The notes: a model not told the origin generated them from the letters alone. A DNA stretch of 64,000 bases from Erythroxylum novogranatense (GCA_029891385.1 CM057235.1:16420001-16484000); one strand, 5' to 3'; shown: positions 34,311-47,727, counted from the stretch's first letter. Numbers and translations: made by a program.

Positions 34311-35150
34311 GAGCGCGGCCCGGCGTGGACGAAAGGTGGTCGAACTTCGACCGCCGTTATTGAACCGGTGATGAACTCCGCAAACTCGTTTCTTCCTTGG
34401 GTGAGTTGCATCACCTCAAAGTCGCCTTCTACGATTAAACTTACTCGTGGCAAACCGATTCAGAATAACACTGAAATCTTGAAACAAGTGATCTGACTCG
34501 AGGGCAAGTCCGTTGAACCATCGCCGAGCTCCCTCTTGGAAGGCCGTGCGAAAGCCTTACATTGGATAGCGTCCGGGACCAATGTAGGTTCATCGTGGAT
34601 GGAAGTCTGCGCAGTAGTCCAGGGGTCGGTCTTCCTGTATTTCTCGGGTCGGTATTTTTGTGCTTGGTCTTTGGGAGGCTATCCAAGATCTCCGGAGTAA
34701 AGGAGAGCTATCTTTGCGCCGTCGGGCGATGCAGACGGAAGCTTCGGGCGCGTTAATCCGATCGTCCCACGATTTTTCTAGGTTTTGTGTCCGTGGCGAT
34801 CGGTCATCATCTTTGGTTTGTCGCGCGACTGTCGTGCGTACATTTGCCGCTGCCACCGGCCGGGGCCGTGAGATCTGGCGAATCAATGAGATCGGCCGCT
34901 TCTCGATCATTTTACGTCGACGGAGTGCATCGCGGAATAGGTTCTATGCCGATCGGTGTTGAAGATTCGTGTGTCTTTGAGTCGACGTTATCCTCCACGC
35001 CCACGCTCGCTCTTCCTGTTCAAGGTTTGAGGTTGTTGTTGATCATTATGATCAGAGGATTCTGTGTGGGAGACATGCGGTGCAGGCGGCATAATTGCAG
35101 GCAGCTGCAAACCTAACGCCAGATCGCTGAGTCGCGACACCGCTACATCA
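34311..35150 (-). pseudogene. Tat gag N-terminal part, frameshifted
   Basis: The gag start of the Tat element, broken across at least three frames. On the minus strand about 34530-34430 gives a RRWFNGLALESDHLFQDF-like stretch, the central motif of the retrotransposon gag domain, and a further piece continues to 34311. Upstream readable pieces (34910-34590 and 34686-34441) are in other frames and are Arg/Pro-rich. No single start codon can be defended. Confidence 0.6.
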
Positions 35151-35203
35151 GATTCCTCGCCGCCTTTGGTGATTTATGTGGTTACGGGCGTGGTGTCGGA
35201 AGT

Positions 35204-35226
35204 CGGACCTCACGGTGGGCGCCAAT
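35204..35226 (-). other. Primer binding site
   Basis: Minus strand immediately inside the 5' LTR: TTGGCGCCCACCGTGAGG. A TTGGCGCCCACCGTGGGG-type site is common in plant Tat-group elements. It fixes the inner edge of the LTR. Confidence 0.75.
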
Positions 35227-35629
35227 TGGTTACATCGGATTCAGTTTGAATGGTGCGTTGCGTTTGGATCCATGAGTTGGCAACCTTCTGCGTTGTTCTT
35301 TGGCGTGAATATACCAAAAACAAGGAAGGCTCGTCGGGGTGGTGTCCCGATTAGCCCCTCCGATGCTCAAGTAAGTTTTCTTGTGAAAGTAAGGATGATC
35401 AAAGCAGAGAGAGAACTAGGTTTTTAATTGCCTACCTCTGTCATGGGAGAATAATACCTTATATACGAAGTAGTAGCCAGGTTTAGGTTTTTTACGTATC
35501 TGCATGGAGGACTTCCTTCTGCTAATGGGCCATGAATGTGTGGATCAAACCCGAATTAAACGATGAATATGGGACTGACGAATTGGCCTGCGTAATTGAG
35601 CTCGGGCTCAAATATAACCGACCCGACCA
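35227..35629 (-). repeat. Tat 5' LTR
   Basis: 403 bp, plus-strand ends TGGTTACA...GACCA, followed by the target duplication CCACC. Transcription would run leftward from a TATATAAGG box near 35460. Confidence 0.9.
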
Positions 35630-35634
35630 CCACC

Positions 35635-38600
35635 TAAAGAGCTCGCTCACATGACAGGAACTTAAGCCTCAAATTAGAAGTCCATCTTCTTTAGTCCAAG
35701 CTTAATAAAATGGAACCGGAGCTTTAACTCTTAATCTCAAGTAATTGCCAATACGCACATTTTAACGTTTGTGCTTACTCGTACTTAACTCTTTTATTTC
35801 CTTAAATGCAATTTTTTAATTCCTTAAAAAATAAAGAGTTTATTATTTATTTAAAAACGTGTCTAAATTTAAAATTTACATAAATTTTAAGGTTCTATAA
35901 ATTTAAAAAACACGTTATAAAATACAATTCACGTAATAGGTATTTGAGATATGTATTACAAGAACTTCAAATAATTTTTTTTAACTTCAATATGAGAAAA
36001 TTTACGAAATCCAACGGGACAAGTCTAGTATTTGTCCTAATCCAAGGCAATTAGGCCCTATCTTTCTTTGAGCTATATGTTTGCCAAAATGGTAAAGGGA
36101 AACATGCACTGAATCTGGTCTCGGTCTCCCCAAGGTCAAGGTTGGCCATATCAGTAGTGGCTTAGAAACGACGAAATCCCATACGTGCCGCTTTTTTCCT
36201 CAAAAAAGTAATCTAAAAGGAGCAAATGTCCTTGTTATGATTTGCATTAAGATCTCGGTCTTTGGTCTTTATTTCCGCCAAAATGCGTTCTCAAAGAAAC
36301 CACTAAACCTCATATTCCAAGTCGGGGCCTTCAATTAAGGTACTTCATTTGGTTTCAGACTTTAAGTGAGTTGAAAGTTGAAATAATCAATCCCTAATTA
36401 CAATTTAATTTATTGTATGTAGATGTCAACTCTGCGTATGTTCTCTCAATTTTTACTATTGGACTGCAAAATATCTCTACATTGAAAAGCCCATTTAATT
36501 AGCTAAAAAACTTTATTAGGAATAGCCCAAATGAGGGTGAACAGTTTTCAAGTTAGATCTGTTCTATTCAGGATAACTTTTGACTTTGCAAGTTGGGACA
36601 GATTAAATTGAAATAAGACTGTGTTTATGGACCTTAAAATAAATATTGTTATATATGGCGGCGAAAGTTAAAAAGTTGAATTTCATCAGGGTCACATAAA
36701 AGTAAAAATCAAAAGGTTTAGAAGTTGCGCCTCTCACGTGGTGAAAAGCTTAGAACACAGGAAAAGAGGAAAGTGCCTGTGTCCTGTCCCCTCGTGGTCT
36801 CCACTTAGAACAGGAAGAAAATAGAGTTTTGTTCTCGTTTCTACGAGTAAACCATTAAACTCGACGGTGGCAGGAAAACATTGAATGGTTAGTATATATA
36901 ATTATATATACTAAATTGCATAAATTAAAAGGTTTTATTATCTCCCTTAAACATCAATATTTGACTATGTAACAATTGGAAATTTTACAAGTGCATATTA
37001 TATTACCACATTGATCTTGGTTTTATCACACGAAACAAAAGGAAGTTAAAATAAAAACAAGCAGAAATAGAGGAAGAAATGAGATTAGACGGTGGGGTTC
37101 CATGGAAGTGTAGAGAAACTGAAACGCGCTTACAGTTGGAGAGCATAAGATGAGATAATGAAAGTAGTTGGTAGAGCAAATGATGGGTTTATTCATTTTC
37201 ATAGCCTAGCCTAGCTTGCTAGAGTCTTCTGTTCTTTCGGTTCCATTTTCCCACTAAAATGGAAAACATCACCAACAACGACTACTTAGTACTGACATCT
37301 TACTAAGGTAAAAGAGAAATATTAAATAAAATAACGAATGGAAAAGGTATATCACACAACAGATTAGGGCACCTACCCTAATGATAATTGTAATACCCTA
37401 CAAACCAACCATAGTTGTCCTTGATATATAAATCTCTCCTACCCACTCTTTCTTTGTGCTTAGGGTAGGGCCAATCTTTTACTTGATTTGAAACATACCT
37501 GATGCTGGTTCGCTGAGGCTCGAAGCTTTTCCTCCCATTAAGTACATGGTTTTCGGGACTTGATTAAGACAATTTACCTGTAATGTGGCTACTGAGAGAC
37601 CTAAAGACTACACATTTGCAACACAAAACGTAAGTGCACTGGTGCTTCTGGTGGCGATAGCGTGAGAATACACGAACGTAAAACACATTGACGCGACCAA
37701 TATACTGGAACAATACTGGTTGTTATGCGTTAATCTCCAAAATTTACAGCTTTTTCTCGAGGTACTTGAAGGAGACATACGGAAAAGAAACAAGGTACAT
37801 AGGAGGTGATGGATGTCAATAGTTAAGACTAAGTTGTACACTTAAAAAAGGTGTACATTAAAACCCTGAACCAGGCGAACGCAAGTTTTACTTTGCATAA
37901 TTGGCACTTGATTGACGTTCGTTTGAAGCTAGCATGATTCTCCAAGGTTCAGACACGGTTTCTTACACCTAAGTTTGCTTACCAGTAAATTAAAGCCCAA
38001 ACTGGAAGGTGGTTGTCAGGTTACATTTATCATTATAATTTCAATGTTTTGAAGGACGAATAAAACACATCAAAGTCCTTGACATATTAAACTAATCGCT
38101 TCTCATACACGCTGTTTTAAGATTGCCGCTAGACAACTTTATAAAGACAGACTGTCACATGTACATCTCCAATCAGAGAGCGACTACATATAAATAATAG
38201 ATATGTTCTGCAACTATTCACCACATTCATAGCATCTTTCTGGTGATTAAATAAACCGAGCTGCAGACCAATAATAGAACTCAATTCACAAATCTTTTCT
38301 TAAACAAAGATTTACTAACAGTCTCATATATATATATATAGTCTATTTCTAAGAGGTTGTCTTTACATACCTGAATTCCACTGCCATTAACAAAATAGTT
38401 TTAAAAAAGTTAAGTATGACATTGATTCATTGGGTCTAGACAGAGTGTCGCCACTGCCAACCTGGGATTCTTTTGATGCTGCTACATATCATTAGAAATA
38501 TGGGTAAAACCATTTTTAAAGGAGTAGTTCCAACCGCCAATCGTTTTCCTTGATTGATTTTTGGATAATTAATGAAAATTATAGGAGCCATAGAGTGTGG

Positions 38601-39238
38601 CAGAACTCATGCAAGATTGACCCCAGCTCAAAGAAAACGCAACGTCTTAATCACTCATATTAGACTTTTTACATAAAAGGAGCCAACATATACAGCTGGT
38701 CACAACGTAAGAAGGGATCAAATCAAGAAGATTATGCGATCTAGCAGCGATTTTGTTGATGTGACCCTCGTAGAAATTTAACAAGAAATCGCCAGATCAG
38801 TTGGTATTATGTCTTTGTACTGGAGTTTGCAGTAAGAAAAGCGGTCAGGATGACGCTGAAATTTTCTTCATCTGATTAGCTTTTATCTTATCGTACATGT
38901 GGTGCTTTACAACAATTTGCACCAAAATGCATAATTGTACACTAAATATTTTACAGTGGATACTTTTCAAGAGAACTCCACAAAGAAAACTAGAAGGGTA
39001 ATAAAAATATAAAAAAAATCAATGAAAATTTTATCCTCTTCATTGACCGTAGGATAAAAATAATGATTTAATAGTTCAGGAGCTGGTCCGATTGCCGAAT
39101 TAATTTTCTTGTCACCTTCATTTCCGGGCCGAATGATGGAAACTAGATCTCAATTTTCGTGTGGGGTACTTGATTTGAACCTGCATCAAGTGAACTCTAG
39201 TTATGAACTACAATTTTCTTGTTCATGAATTGATTTTA
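35635..39238. other. Host intergenic DNA and bHLH 3' flank
   Basis: About 3.6 kb without a recognisable gene or element. It holds AT-rich stretches, a short (TA)n run at about 38328-38340, and scattered short open frames (for example 77 codons on the minus strand at 37608-37841) with no motif. The part just left of 39239 is the bHLH 3' untranslated region; no clear polyadenylation signal could be fixed. Base composition is more even than in the transposon regions, so this is probably old host sequence. Confidence 0.5.
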
Positions 39239-41405
39239 TCAGTTACACTGTACCATACCAGTGAAGCTTTGCGATTGCGGTGTTGTTGTGTCGATCTTTG
39301 GGTTCTGGCAAAAACCCATTTGAACAAATGTTTGCAAATCATCCTCACAGAACTACACATTTAGTAAAATTAGCAGATTCAGATTAAGAACAAAAGGGAA
39401 ATAGAAGAACGGGGGCTTCCGGTCAGGAATTAGCTGTCAAAAAGTAAATTACCTGAGGAAAGCTTTGGTTAAGTCCACCAAGTGGAGGTAAGGGCATATT
39501 TGAAAGTCCAGGATCGCACGAAGTCACCTTCCCACTAGAAATGTTGGTATGTGGGGCTAGATTTTGGTGGTGTTGGTGGGCGAAGATGGCTGATACCGAG
39601 GAATCTAATGGGAAAACTGGATTTGGCAATGGGCTGTTTGAGTGGTATTTCTAAAAGCAAAAGTCAAAGAAATCAAAATTTAGAAGAGGAGCAGAAAATT
39701 TGTTGCAATTGAAAAAATAGCTCACATCGTTTGGAGCAAGGGGGTCCATGTTGAAATCCAGCCTGGTATTCACAGAAGCCAACTTCATGGAGAGAAACTG
39801 CCCAAAACAAATGAATCGTTAGGCTTTTGCAGCAAAACGAAAACAAAAACAATAATAATTAATGATAACTTATCTACCTCAACTTGGCGTTGCAATGACT
39901 GCACGTAGTTAATAATTTCATCCAGCATAAGGGCCTTTCCAGTGATCTGGATATGCCAGGAAATTCAATCATACATTAGCCATTTTCAAATTTTAGGTGC
40001 AGTCTCAATTTCTGCAGTCGCCAGTGCCACATACCTTATTGCAACCAGGGACAAGATCCTGGAGAAGCTTCATTCTTTCGCTAATTTTTTCTCGTCGAAC
40101 CTAAAATACACAAATCGGTCAATATTTAAATTCATAATTTGAGCTGAGCTGAAAGCTTCTTTTTTTTAAAAGTAGTTTGTAATTCTCACTCTTTCAGCAA
40201 GACTATGACTATCGGTCGCTTGACCCCTTCTCGCTCTGACGTGAATATAGTCCTTAGGAGGCTGAGGCTCTGGTGGCTTTGAGGATGTTTTGGGTTGATT
40301 CTCATCACCGCTTCCTTTTGCCTCCTCATCTGTTTTAACATTTTCATTCGTTTTGCTTCTTTTTGAGCTAGAATCATCATTAATTGCAGTTTCCTGAAGA
40401 AAAGATTGTCAACTCTCAGCATCCAAAATTGGCTTCATAAGCCAAGACCGGTGAAATTTAATTTTTGGTAAATAATAACAGTTTCATGTTCCGTACCTTC
40501 GTGGGGTGGATGGTGAGTGTGGCTGTTGCTGGTTCTTTAGCTTTTCCCTTGGAAACTGACTTTCTTTTCCTGGAATTCAACTCAATGGAGACCTTTAAAC
40601 TAGCTTCTCTTTGGGGCACGTGGTCAGATACAGAGGACTCCTCTTGTGAACAATTTACGCGGTCTGATCGATCCTGTGAAGATGAATTCTTGACAGCCTT
40701 TTGAGATCCAAGCGTCTTCAAAGAGGGACTACTTGAGACACGCGGCAATTTCCCGTTTCCTGTCAATGAATTGCACAAGTCGCCGTTGTTCAGACTAAAC
40801 TGGCGGGTTCTACCGTTAAAACTTCTCGTACCAAAGCAAGAGAACCTCGCAGCCCTCTCAGCAAATCCAGGATCAGCCGTGAATTCGGCTACACTGGAAT
40901 TCAACGGCAGCGAGTTTTCCAAACTAGAAAAGTTCATGTTTTCTTTAGAAAACTGGTTCATTGCCTGCAAATTCACTTTAGGTGGTGAATTCAGAGGAGT
41001 ACTATAACACGAAGTATTAGTGCTGTTATTGCCATTAGTGACGTAGGAAGTTGCTAACATCGGCCGAGAATGAGGCGAAAACTCACTAGAGTTTATATTT
41101 CCCAATTTTCCGATGAGTTCTCTGATCATGAAGCTGTCATTGGACATGTTAGAATTGGAACCTGCTGGTGAGGACACTATTGAGCTTAGAGCAGAGTCAA
41201 ATTGGAGAGTTGGATCCGTTGACTTTTCCCAGTTGGGATTGTAAAAAAGATCCGGTGAGTGTTCAGTTGAGCAATTGAATTCATTAGCTTGAATCTCCAT
41301 AGCCGAAGAAAGCGAGTGCCAAGGGGGCATTGATGAAATTGAAGTTGGCTCAAATTGCAATGTTGGTGGGGGGATTCCCGCAGTTAGAAAGAACTCACTT
41401 TCCAT
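39239..41405 (-). CDS. bHLH transcription factor, seven exons
   Basis: A nuclear DNA-binding protein of 543 residues. Exons (minus strand): 41405-40497, 40393-40190, 40100-40035, 39946-39878, 39797-39726, 39650-39453, 39352-39239 (TGA stop). All introns are GT-AG, phase 0 and 75-103 bp; the spliced length is 1632 bp. The basic region [21 protein letters not shown] (351-371) and the helix-loop-helix (372-416) include H366, E370 and R374, the H-E-R pattern of E-box/G-box binders. The long acidic/Ser-rich N-terminus starts [14 protein letters not shown] and contains [13 protein letters not shown] (about 180-192); both are hallmarks of the bHLH49/62/78 group (related to the CIB factors, which act in growth and flowering). 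A basic [12 protein letters not shown] stretch near residue 277 may be a nuclear signal. No break is visible, so the gene appears intact. Group membership is sure; the exact orthologue is not. Confidence 0.95.
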
Positions 41406-41551
41406 GTTTCAGTCCAGAAGATTGAAAACTAGAATTGGGAAACTCTCTTGGAGATCAATCCAATTGTAGAGCTGTTAATTTATGTGAAATGGAAACACAG
41501 AGAAAGCAAAAGCAGAAGGGAAGGGCAGATGTTTGGCTATAATATGGATGA

Positions 41552-41602
41552 CTATCTGAAGAATAGGCAAAGAGAGCGAGAGAGAAAGAGAGAATTTGGC
41601 AT
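41552..41602 (-). CDS. Upstream ORF in the bHLH leader, 16 codons
   Basis: On the minus strand an ATG at 41602 opens a 16-residue frame (MPNSLFLSRSLCLFFR) ending in TAG at 41552-41554, about 150 bases before the bHLH start. If transcription starts near the TATA box at about 41720 this uORF is in the leader and could reduce translation of the main ORF. The leader is otherwise CT-rich and no other ATG was seen. This is inference from position; the peptide may not be conserved. Confidence 0.4.
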   Translation of the reverse strand: MPNSLFLSRSLCLFFR

Positions 41603-41713
41603 GAGAAAAAAAAAGAAAAAAAAGTGCAAAGTAATGTTTGGTTGATGAAAGCGAAATCAGAGAGGTAAAGGGCCGAAGGAGGGAGAAAAGGGGAGGACGT
41701 GGGTCGGGCTATG

Positions 41714-41732
41714 ATGAGTCTTTATAGATGAA
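41714..41732 (-). promoter_or_regulatory. Probable TATA box of the bHLH gene
   Basis: Minus strand CATCTATAAAGACTC at about 41718-41732, roughly 320 bp upstream of the start codon. The CT-rich leader between it and the ATG fits a plant 5' UTR. Confidence 0.5.
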
Positions 41733-43697
41733 AAAGTAGAAAACAAAAACTAAAAATTAAAAAGAAACCGCCTGAATTATAAATTATTTTTCAGAAGTGG
41801 AATAGAAACTCCCCTTTCACTCTCTCCGCAAAAGGCGGAGGAGAGGGTATTGCTGTTCCCGTATTCTCCTTGTCTTGAAAGTTGAAACTGTAAGTTGGTA
41901 GCCAAAAATGACATTTCAATATCCTAATATCGACATTTTGGTTGAGGAAAATGCACAACTATCTACTTCGCATGTCATTGCAAAAAAAACTTGGCAATCA
42001 CCTTCCAGATTTGCTCACACTTCAAAGATCAAATACGACTAAAGCCATTTTCATGTTGCCGTGTCTTCCAACATCTAGGTTTCGATTGTATTCTATATTT
42101 CTATTACTCAAAATATATTTATTAATTATAATTAAATTAACCTTAATTGAAAATCCCTCAAAATCTTAAACCCTAATCTCTAAATTTGTCACCAAAAGCA
42201 GATGGTCACTGTTCATCGCACCGAGCTTTGGTCATTAAGATAGTTTTGCTTTAGCTTCGGCTACTGTACCTCATCTGAAAAAGGAGCCTCGATTATTCCT
42301 GTACGTTTCAGAAATTCAATGACAAGATGAATGTTCAATTTCATATTCATTTTGAATTTACCTCTGTACTCATTACTACTTATAACAATATCATTATTAG
42401 TGATTTGAATGTTAATATTTGATGAATTAGATTAGTCACGATCCGTGCAATCACCATTAATAATTTCCCTCAAAAAGTATTATAGGAAATTAGCGGTAAC
42501 TACACTAGACATGGAGTCAACACGAAGGATTTACGCAAGATAAATGAATAAAAAAAATTCAGAAATAGATTAAACTAGGGAACCTTATTGTCAGGTTGAT
42601 TTTTTTTTATTAAAAGGGTGATGATGTGATGTATGTAAATGATACAAGCAAATACTATTAATATTAACTAAATTAGTCAATCATTGCATTAAATTTCTCA
42701 TCCTGCACCGGTTAACCCGGGTTTGGTCGGGTTCACATAGCGGACCGACTCAGCTCGCCTTCTACGAAATTCAAGGGAACCACACTTCCTTTCCTCCCAT
42801 CCGTTTATTTATTTTTAATTTGTTAAATTAAAGATTGATGTTCCCTGGCCCTGAAGCATAGAAGTAAAAAGGTTTTTGCCTAATGACCGTACCCAATGTC
42901 GTTGATGATAAATGGCTTCTTGCCCAAGGCAAGCCATATACTTCTGGTCCACCGTCGCCTACGATTCGATACCAGACAGGAAACATGCCTAATAAATAAG
43001 GTGGTGGATCTATCGATTTACAAAATAAAATAAATTAGACAATGAGCATGAAGAATATACTTGAATTTTGCTTGTCCCATTGAGGTGTTTATGTGAACAT
43101 AATATTGTTATGTTTTGGATGACATGGATTACGACAGGTAGAAAAATTTCACTCTTACAATCTAACAAAATATGATATCGAAGGAGCAATTTTAGTGTTT
43201 CAATCATATTTTGACGATTTATGCTCATTTAGAATTGGAATTTATCAAATCAATGAATAGATTAAACACATTGAACCATGAATTGAAAAGTATATTACTG
43301 AACAATCCAAGGTGTATCTTTAGATATCTTTACTTTAAATACATTCCGTTCTTGATTTTTTTAATAGGTTTTTTGTTTATAGTTTGCTTTTTCACTAAAG
43401 GATTGGGATTTGTTACGTTTTACGTATTAATTTGTAACATGGAATGATTATAATTACTAACAGGGATCAATTTTGTAACAATGCCTCTCGTAATTATTAG
43501 TTGCTTAGAAGTAATGAATGTGCTTGGTTGCAACGTTTCTTATTGACGCATGATTATGCAATATATTTTAGGAGAAATTCTCAATTTCTTGAAATATGCC
43601 ATTAGGCCAATCAAATTAAGATACTAGGATTATTAAATAATTGGGTTAGTTAGTAAGGGCTACAAATCATCGAAAAAGCAATTTAAAGTATAAAAAG
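41733..43697. other. bHLH upstream region, no other gene seen
   Basis: Promoter-side host DNA of about 2 kb. At 41822-41843 a perfect short stem-loop (CTCCGC-loop-GCGGAG) lies about 95 bp upstream of the TATA box. Further out the sequence is AT-rich with no motif-bearing frame. 42700-42990 is of mixed composition and looks single-copy. Nothing else can be supported. Confidence 0.45.
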
Positions 43698-44474
43698 TAG
43701 TTCTAACTAAACTTTTATTCATGATTTTTTCGTACAATTCAATTCCTTCATCATATAATACTTTGATTAGACATAAAGTATATAATTAATATCTACTCTA
43801 GTTTGAATTCAATCATATTAATTCTCCACCATTAACTATTGCTTTAATTAATAACATTTGTAGACTATTTACAAAACGTCATTCCATCTTTGTCAAGGAT
43901 TTTTCAATTAATACTAATCAAGAATAATGAAATATTCTCCTTAATTACTATAGGGTGATAAATCATACCTTGATTATTCAAATACCTTCATATAGTTTAT
44001 AATACATCTAATAACTCTTGAATGAACTACCTATGATTAGAATAGTTTATAAGTAGTATCAAAACACATAAATTTATATACAAGATAACTTTGAAAATCT
44101 CAAATCAAATGGATTTCTTATATACGGTTAATTCGGTGAACTTATTCTCTAACAATGCACGTTTGTTTAAATTTTTCCATACTTTTTCTTTAATATTAAC
44201 TACTTCCTTTATAAGAAAAAAAACATGCTCTAGTTTTTTTACATTATATTGACGTCTAGTCTTAATAAAATAATGAATATGAACAATTTATGAATAATAT
44301 ATAAATGCAATATAAATCTTGTAATTATAATCTTATAATAATTTCATTTGCAATGTATAATTATCCCTTGAAATTTATCATATACATCTAAATATCTACA
44401 AGATAAATAATGCATTAAAATATTTTGTTACTAAACTATAACCAAACCGATTGATTGTAAGGTATAAACCAACA
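43698..44474 (-). repeat. Copia 3' LTR, truncated
   Basis: Minus strand starts TGTTGGTTTATACC just after the RNase H end. It aligns with the copy at 52340-57323 through long stretches, for example 43795-43900 with 52430-52540, and 44155-44470 with 56976-57320. The homology stops at about 43698; the remaining half found in the partner LTR is missing. Confidence 0.7.
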
Positions 44475-44760
44475 ATCTCTCACTCACACTAAGCTAATCG
44501 TTTAAGTATTTTATATCATATAACCATATGATGGCCATGTTGCTGCTAGGATAATTGCTTAATAAAAGAATGCTATAAGAGAATCTATAGTAAGAACTTG
44601 CTTAAATCTTACAACTTTAATATCAATTAACATCATAATTAAGAGAAATTGTCTAAATATATCATTGGATCTTTGATGAGACCTTAGCTCCTTTTACATA
44701 TCCAATGACTTTAGTGTTCCATGGTACATTATTGTCTTAAACAATGCAAGGAACTATATC
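44475..44760 (-). pseudogene. Copia RNase H C-terminal end
   Basis: Minus strand 44700-44670 reads close to the AAGGTCTCATCAAAGATCC block of copia RNase H (the RSHQ-KS motif), and 44500-44475 reads TGTGAGTGAGAGATTG, the usual run into the purine-rich border and LTR. Stops occur throughout. The position directly before the LTR agrees with the copia gene order. Confidence 0.6.
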
Positions 44761-47727
44761 AAGTTCATTAAAGAACTTATTGATTCAATTAATCATTTCC
44801 ACTAAATTAAAAATATATTATAGCTTAATTAACAACCATTGCTATATTAGAAAATTTTGCAATATTAAAATTATATTGTTCCAAGTAAAATAGACTTTAT
44901 TTAGGATTTACTTCTAAAGTTAATATCTATATAACCTTGAACTAAAATATCAACTCATACATGTAATAATGGATATCTTAAATAATTTAGAACTAATAGA
45001 AATCTCAAATACTAAACATCTTTAGTACATTATAGATATACTTAGACTTAGAATAGGTAAATCTAATCTATCTATATGGATTTAATTCCCAATTAAGTTA
45101 TTACATTTTCATATCCAATAAGAGTTGGTCTTAGACAATTATATTTTCAACTATTGAAAATATGAATTATTGTTCTATATGAGCAACATGTCTCTACATA
45201 CTCTCACTAAAGAGCACAAATATACTCCAACTAACCTTCTTGTAGACACGATAAATTCATAATCATCTCTAAAAACAAACTCTTTGAATTTATCATTAAA
45301 GCGAATCTTTTAACATCTCGTAGCCTTTCAACTATATATCAAATGTATTAACAAAGGCACTAGTTCCAATTAAGTGTATTGTCATGAGATTTGAAGTTTT
45401 CAAATCTCATGTTATTCCTACTACTTATCTTGAGAATCATTATCCTATAAATATACATTGAAACAAACAATTTGTTTAATGAGTTTGTAAGATTATATCT
45501 AACCTCTCAGATATCTTATAAACCTTTTATTATCCAATTTAGTTCTAAACTTAGTGGATAATCCATGCTTTAGTTAAGCCACATCCTTAAATCATTAACT
45601 TTGACTCTTTCAAAGGCTTAGCGTTTCATATCTAATATGAAATATGGCTAATTGAAGATAATACATTTTGTCATATATATGATTTGAAATATCTCTAAAA
45701 CTTTGTTACTAAATTCTTAACATGGATTATAGCAAAATTATGTAATGGGCAAATAATTTTCTTTTCTAACTTTGAGAACTCTTCTCAAACATAATCTTAT
45801 GTCCAAGAAATTTAGTTTACTAACTTAGAATTAACCATACTAAACAAGGTAAATTCCACTTAGAACAAAAATAATTGTAAGAAAAACATGTATTTAGTTG
45901 CTTCCATTATTTTATTTGAAATAACAGCCTTCATTACTATTCATAAAGATTACTTTAATCTTTATATTGGGCTAGGATCCAATTCAAATTTAGTTGATCA
46001 TGAAGTTGCTCAACAAACCAACTAAACTTCAATTAGGTAGATAATAACTTTATCAATCACATCTCATGTGACTCCTAGATCCGTTAGTCAATAACTCTTT
46101 CCAAAATATATCTTATATGTTATTCCTAACCCTGCCTCTAAATTCATATGATCATGAGTTTGTTCATCCAAGTCACACAAATTTAGTTAATTAGGACCCA
46201 CTACCATAACAGTAAACATGTTTGGGTTAAAATAGTTTTGAGTTTGCTCAACAAGCCTAACAATAAATAAAACTTTGGTTTATTCTTATAACAATAGAAA
46301 TCAACAATCATGTTCAAAGCATGTACCTAATATTTTCGAAAGGATTTAATATTGTTCATCTCTTCAAACAAAAAATTCCATGTAAAATATCATAAATCTA
46401 AAACATACAATTTAACATGCATAATATATCAAATATATATTCAAACATGCAACTTATGCACTCATAATCAAATTATATGAATAAAATGTCAAGCTTCATT
46501 TGATTTTAGTTATTGATCTTCATAATCTAAAATAATATTTTCAGTTATTTGAAAAATTAAATTAGATTAAACTTATTAAATCCTAAATAAACTAAGTTCC
46601 TATTCTAAATAGATTTTAATTTGATTTGAAAATAATTTTCAAATCTAGTTAGAAACTATTTCCAATTATCTTGACTCCTTTAACAATTAAAACAAAATTT
46701 CAATTAAAAATCTCGTATTAATGAATGATAAGCATCTATGTTCAAATCGAATAAGTACCTTGTGTCGAATTGAGAAATTATATGGCTTAAATCTTTAGTA
46801 TTCTCGTATTTATTACAGGTCTACCTTTTAGGCGAATGTCATCACCCATTTTACTAAATTACACTTCTTAGTTATTATACTTTAGAAAACTCCTTTTCCA
46901 AAATTATATAAGTAATAAATTCCAATCTAATTAGAAAACTATTTCTAATCTAATTAGAAGTTACTTTTCCTTAATTAGAAAACTATTTTCTAGTATTAAA
47001 AGGAAACTACTTTCAAAAGTACATAAAAACTTTTAAATTTAATTAAGAAAGTCATTTATATTATTTATTTAGAAATTGATTTCTTAATTAACTAGAAAAT
47101 TTTCCTTAATAAATTAGAAAACTAATTTAAAAAATATTAAAGAAAGCTCATTTTTCTTAATTAATAAATGTTCAGTGTACACTTGAGGAGAGGAAACTCT
47201 CCCTCATTCATCACACGACGACGTTCAACACTACATAACCAAAAAATTAAATGATAGTGCAGGAAACAAAGATGGGAGGATATTGAGTGACAACGTATCG
47301 ATAATTAGGGTAAAAATCTTCTCTCCTTTCTCAATTCTTCAAAAGATTACTCAATTGGGTGGGGAGCTCCGGATACTATGATGTAACGATGGTGATGCAG
47401 CTTCTCTCCAATCCGTTTCTAGCTCAAAAGGATTTACATCTCAAGTAGGGAGTTTGATACTATTTACTTTGTTTCCTGATTCTTCAAGCATAACAGGTTT
47501 CGTGTTGAATATTAGAAGTCTTCATTCAGTAACCTGTCTGGTAAGCAGTAGATCTAGAGAGGTACTCCCAAGAGCTTTCGAAGGTGAGTCATATTCCTTC
47601 TAATCGTCTTTCCCTTACTATCTTGAGTTGATTATTTTGAGAACTGCTTGATTTGCTTTGGGAAAATTTGTGCAACTTCAATACTATTTACTTTATTGAA
47701 ACCCAAATAAAAAGCACCCCTTTTGGA
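44761..47727. other. Copia internal region, unreadable
   Basis: About 3 kb of very AT-rich DNA with no open frame above 60 codons. By position it should hold copia pol, but I could not recognise RT or integrase motifs in either strand. 46900-47160 is a degenerate low-complexity stretch rich in AATTAGAAAACTA-like units. 47170-47700 is less AT-rich, with no assignment. Confidence 0.4.

Larger units (their letters stand above)
25217..35629 (-). mobile_element. Full-length Tat-lineage Ty3/gypsy retrotransposon
   Basis: A 10.4-kb element bounded by LTRs 25217-25623 and 35227-35629 and a perfect target duplication CCACC (25212-25216 and 35630-35634). Minus-strand order: 5' LTR, PBS, gag, protease, RT, RNase H-like domain, second RNase H, integrase. 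A second ORF lies on the plus strand between integrase and the 3' LTR. Dual RNase H and an antisense extra ORF are known marks of the Tat lineage (Retand/Grande-like). LTR divergence by eye is about 20 substitutions and three short indels over about 403 bp. It is inactivated by stops in pol and frameshifts in gag. Confidence 0.92.

Noticed and set aside
37490..37580. Possible small structured RNA near TGATGC...CTGA
   Set aside because: The spacing between C- and D-like boxes is too short for a C/D snoRNA, and no stem is evident.
35635..39238. A second host gene downstream of the bHLH gene
   Set aside because: Only short open frames without motifs; no exon series with consistent splice sites could be built.
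40465..41007. Plus-strand open frames of 78-79 codons
   Set aside because: They are antisense to bHLH exon 1, whose reading is supported by protein motifs and splicing.
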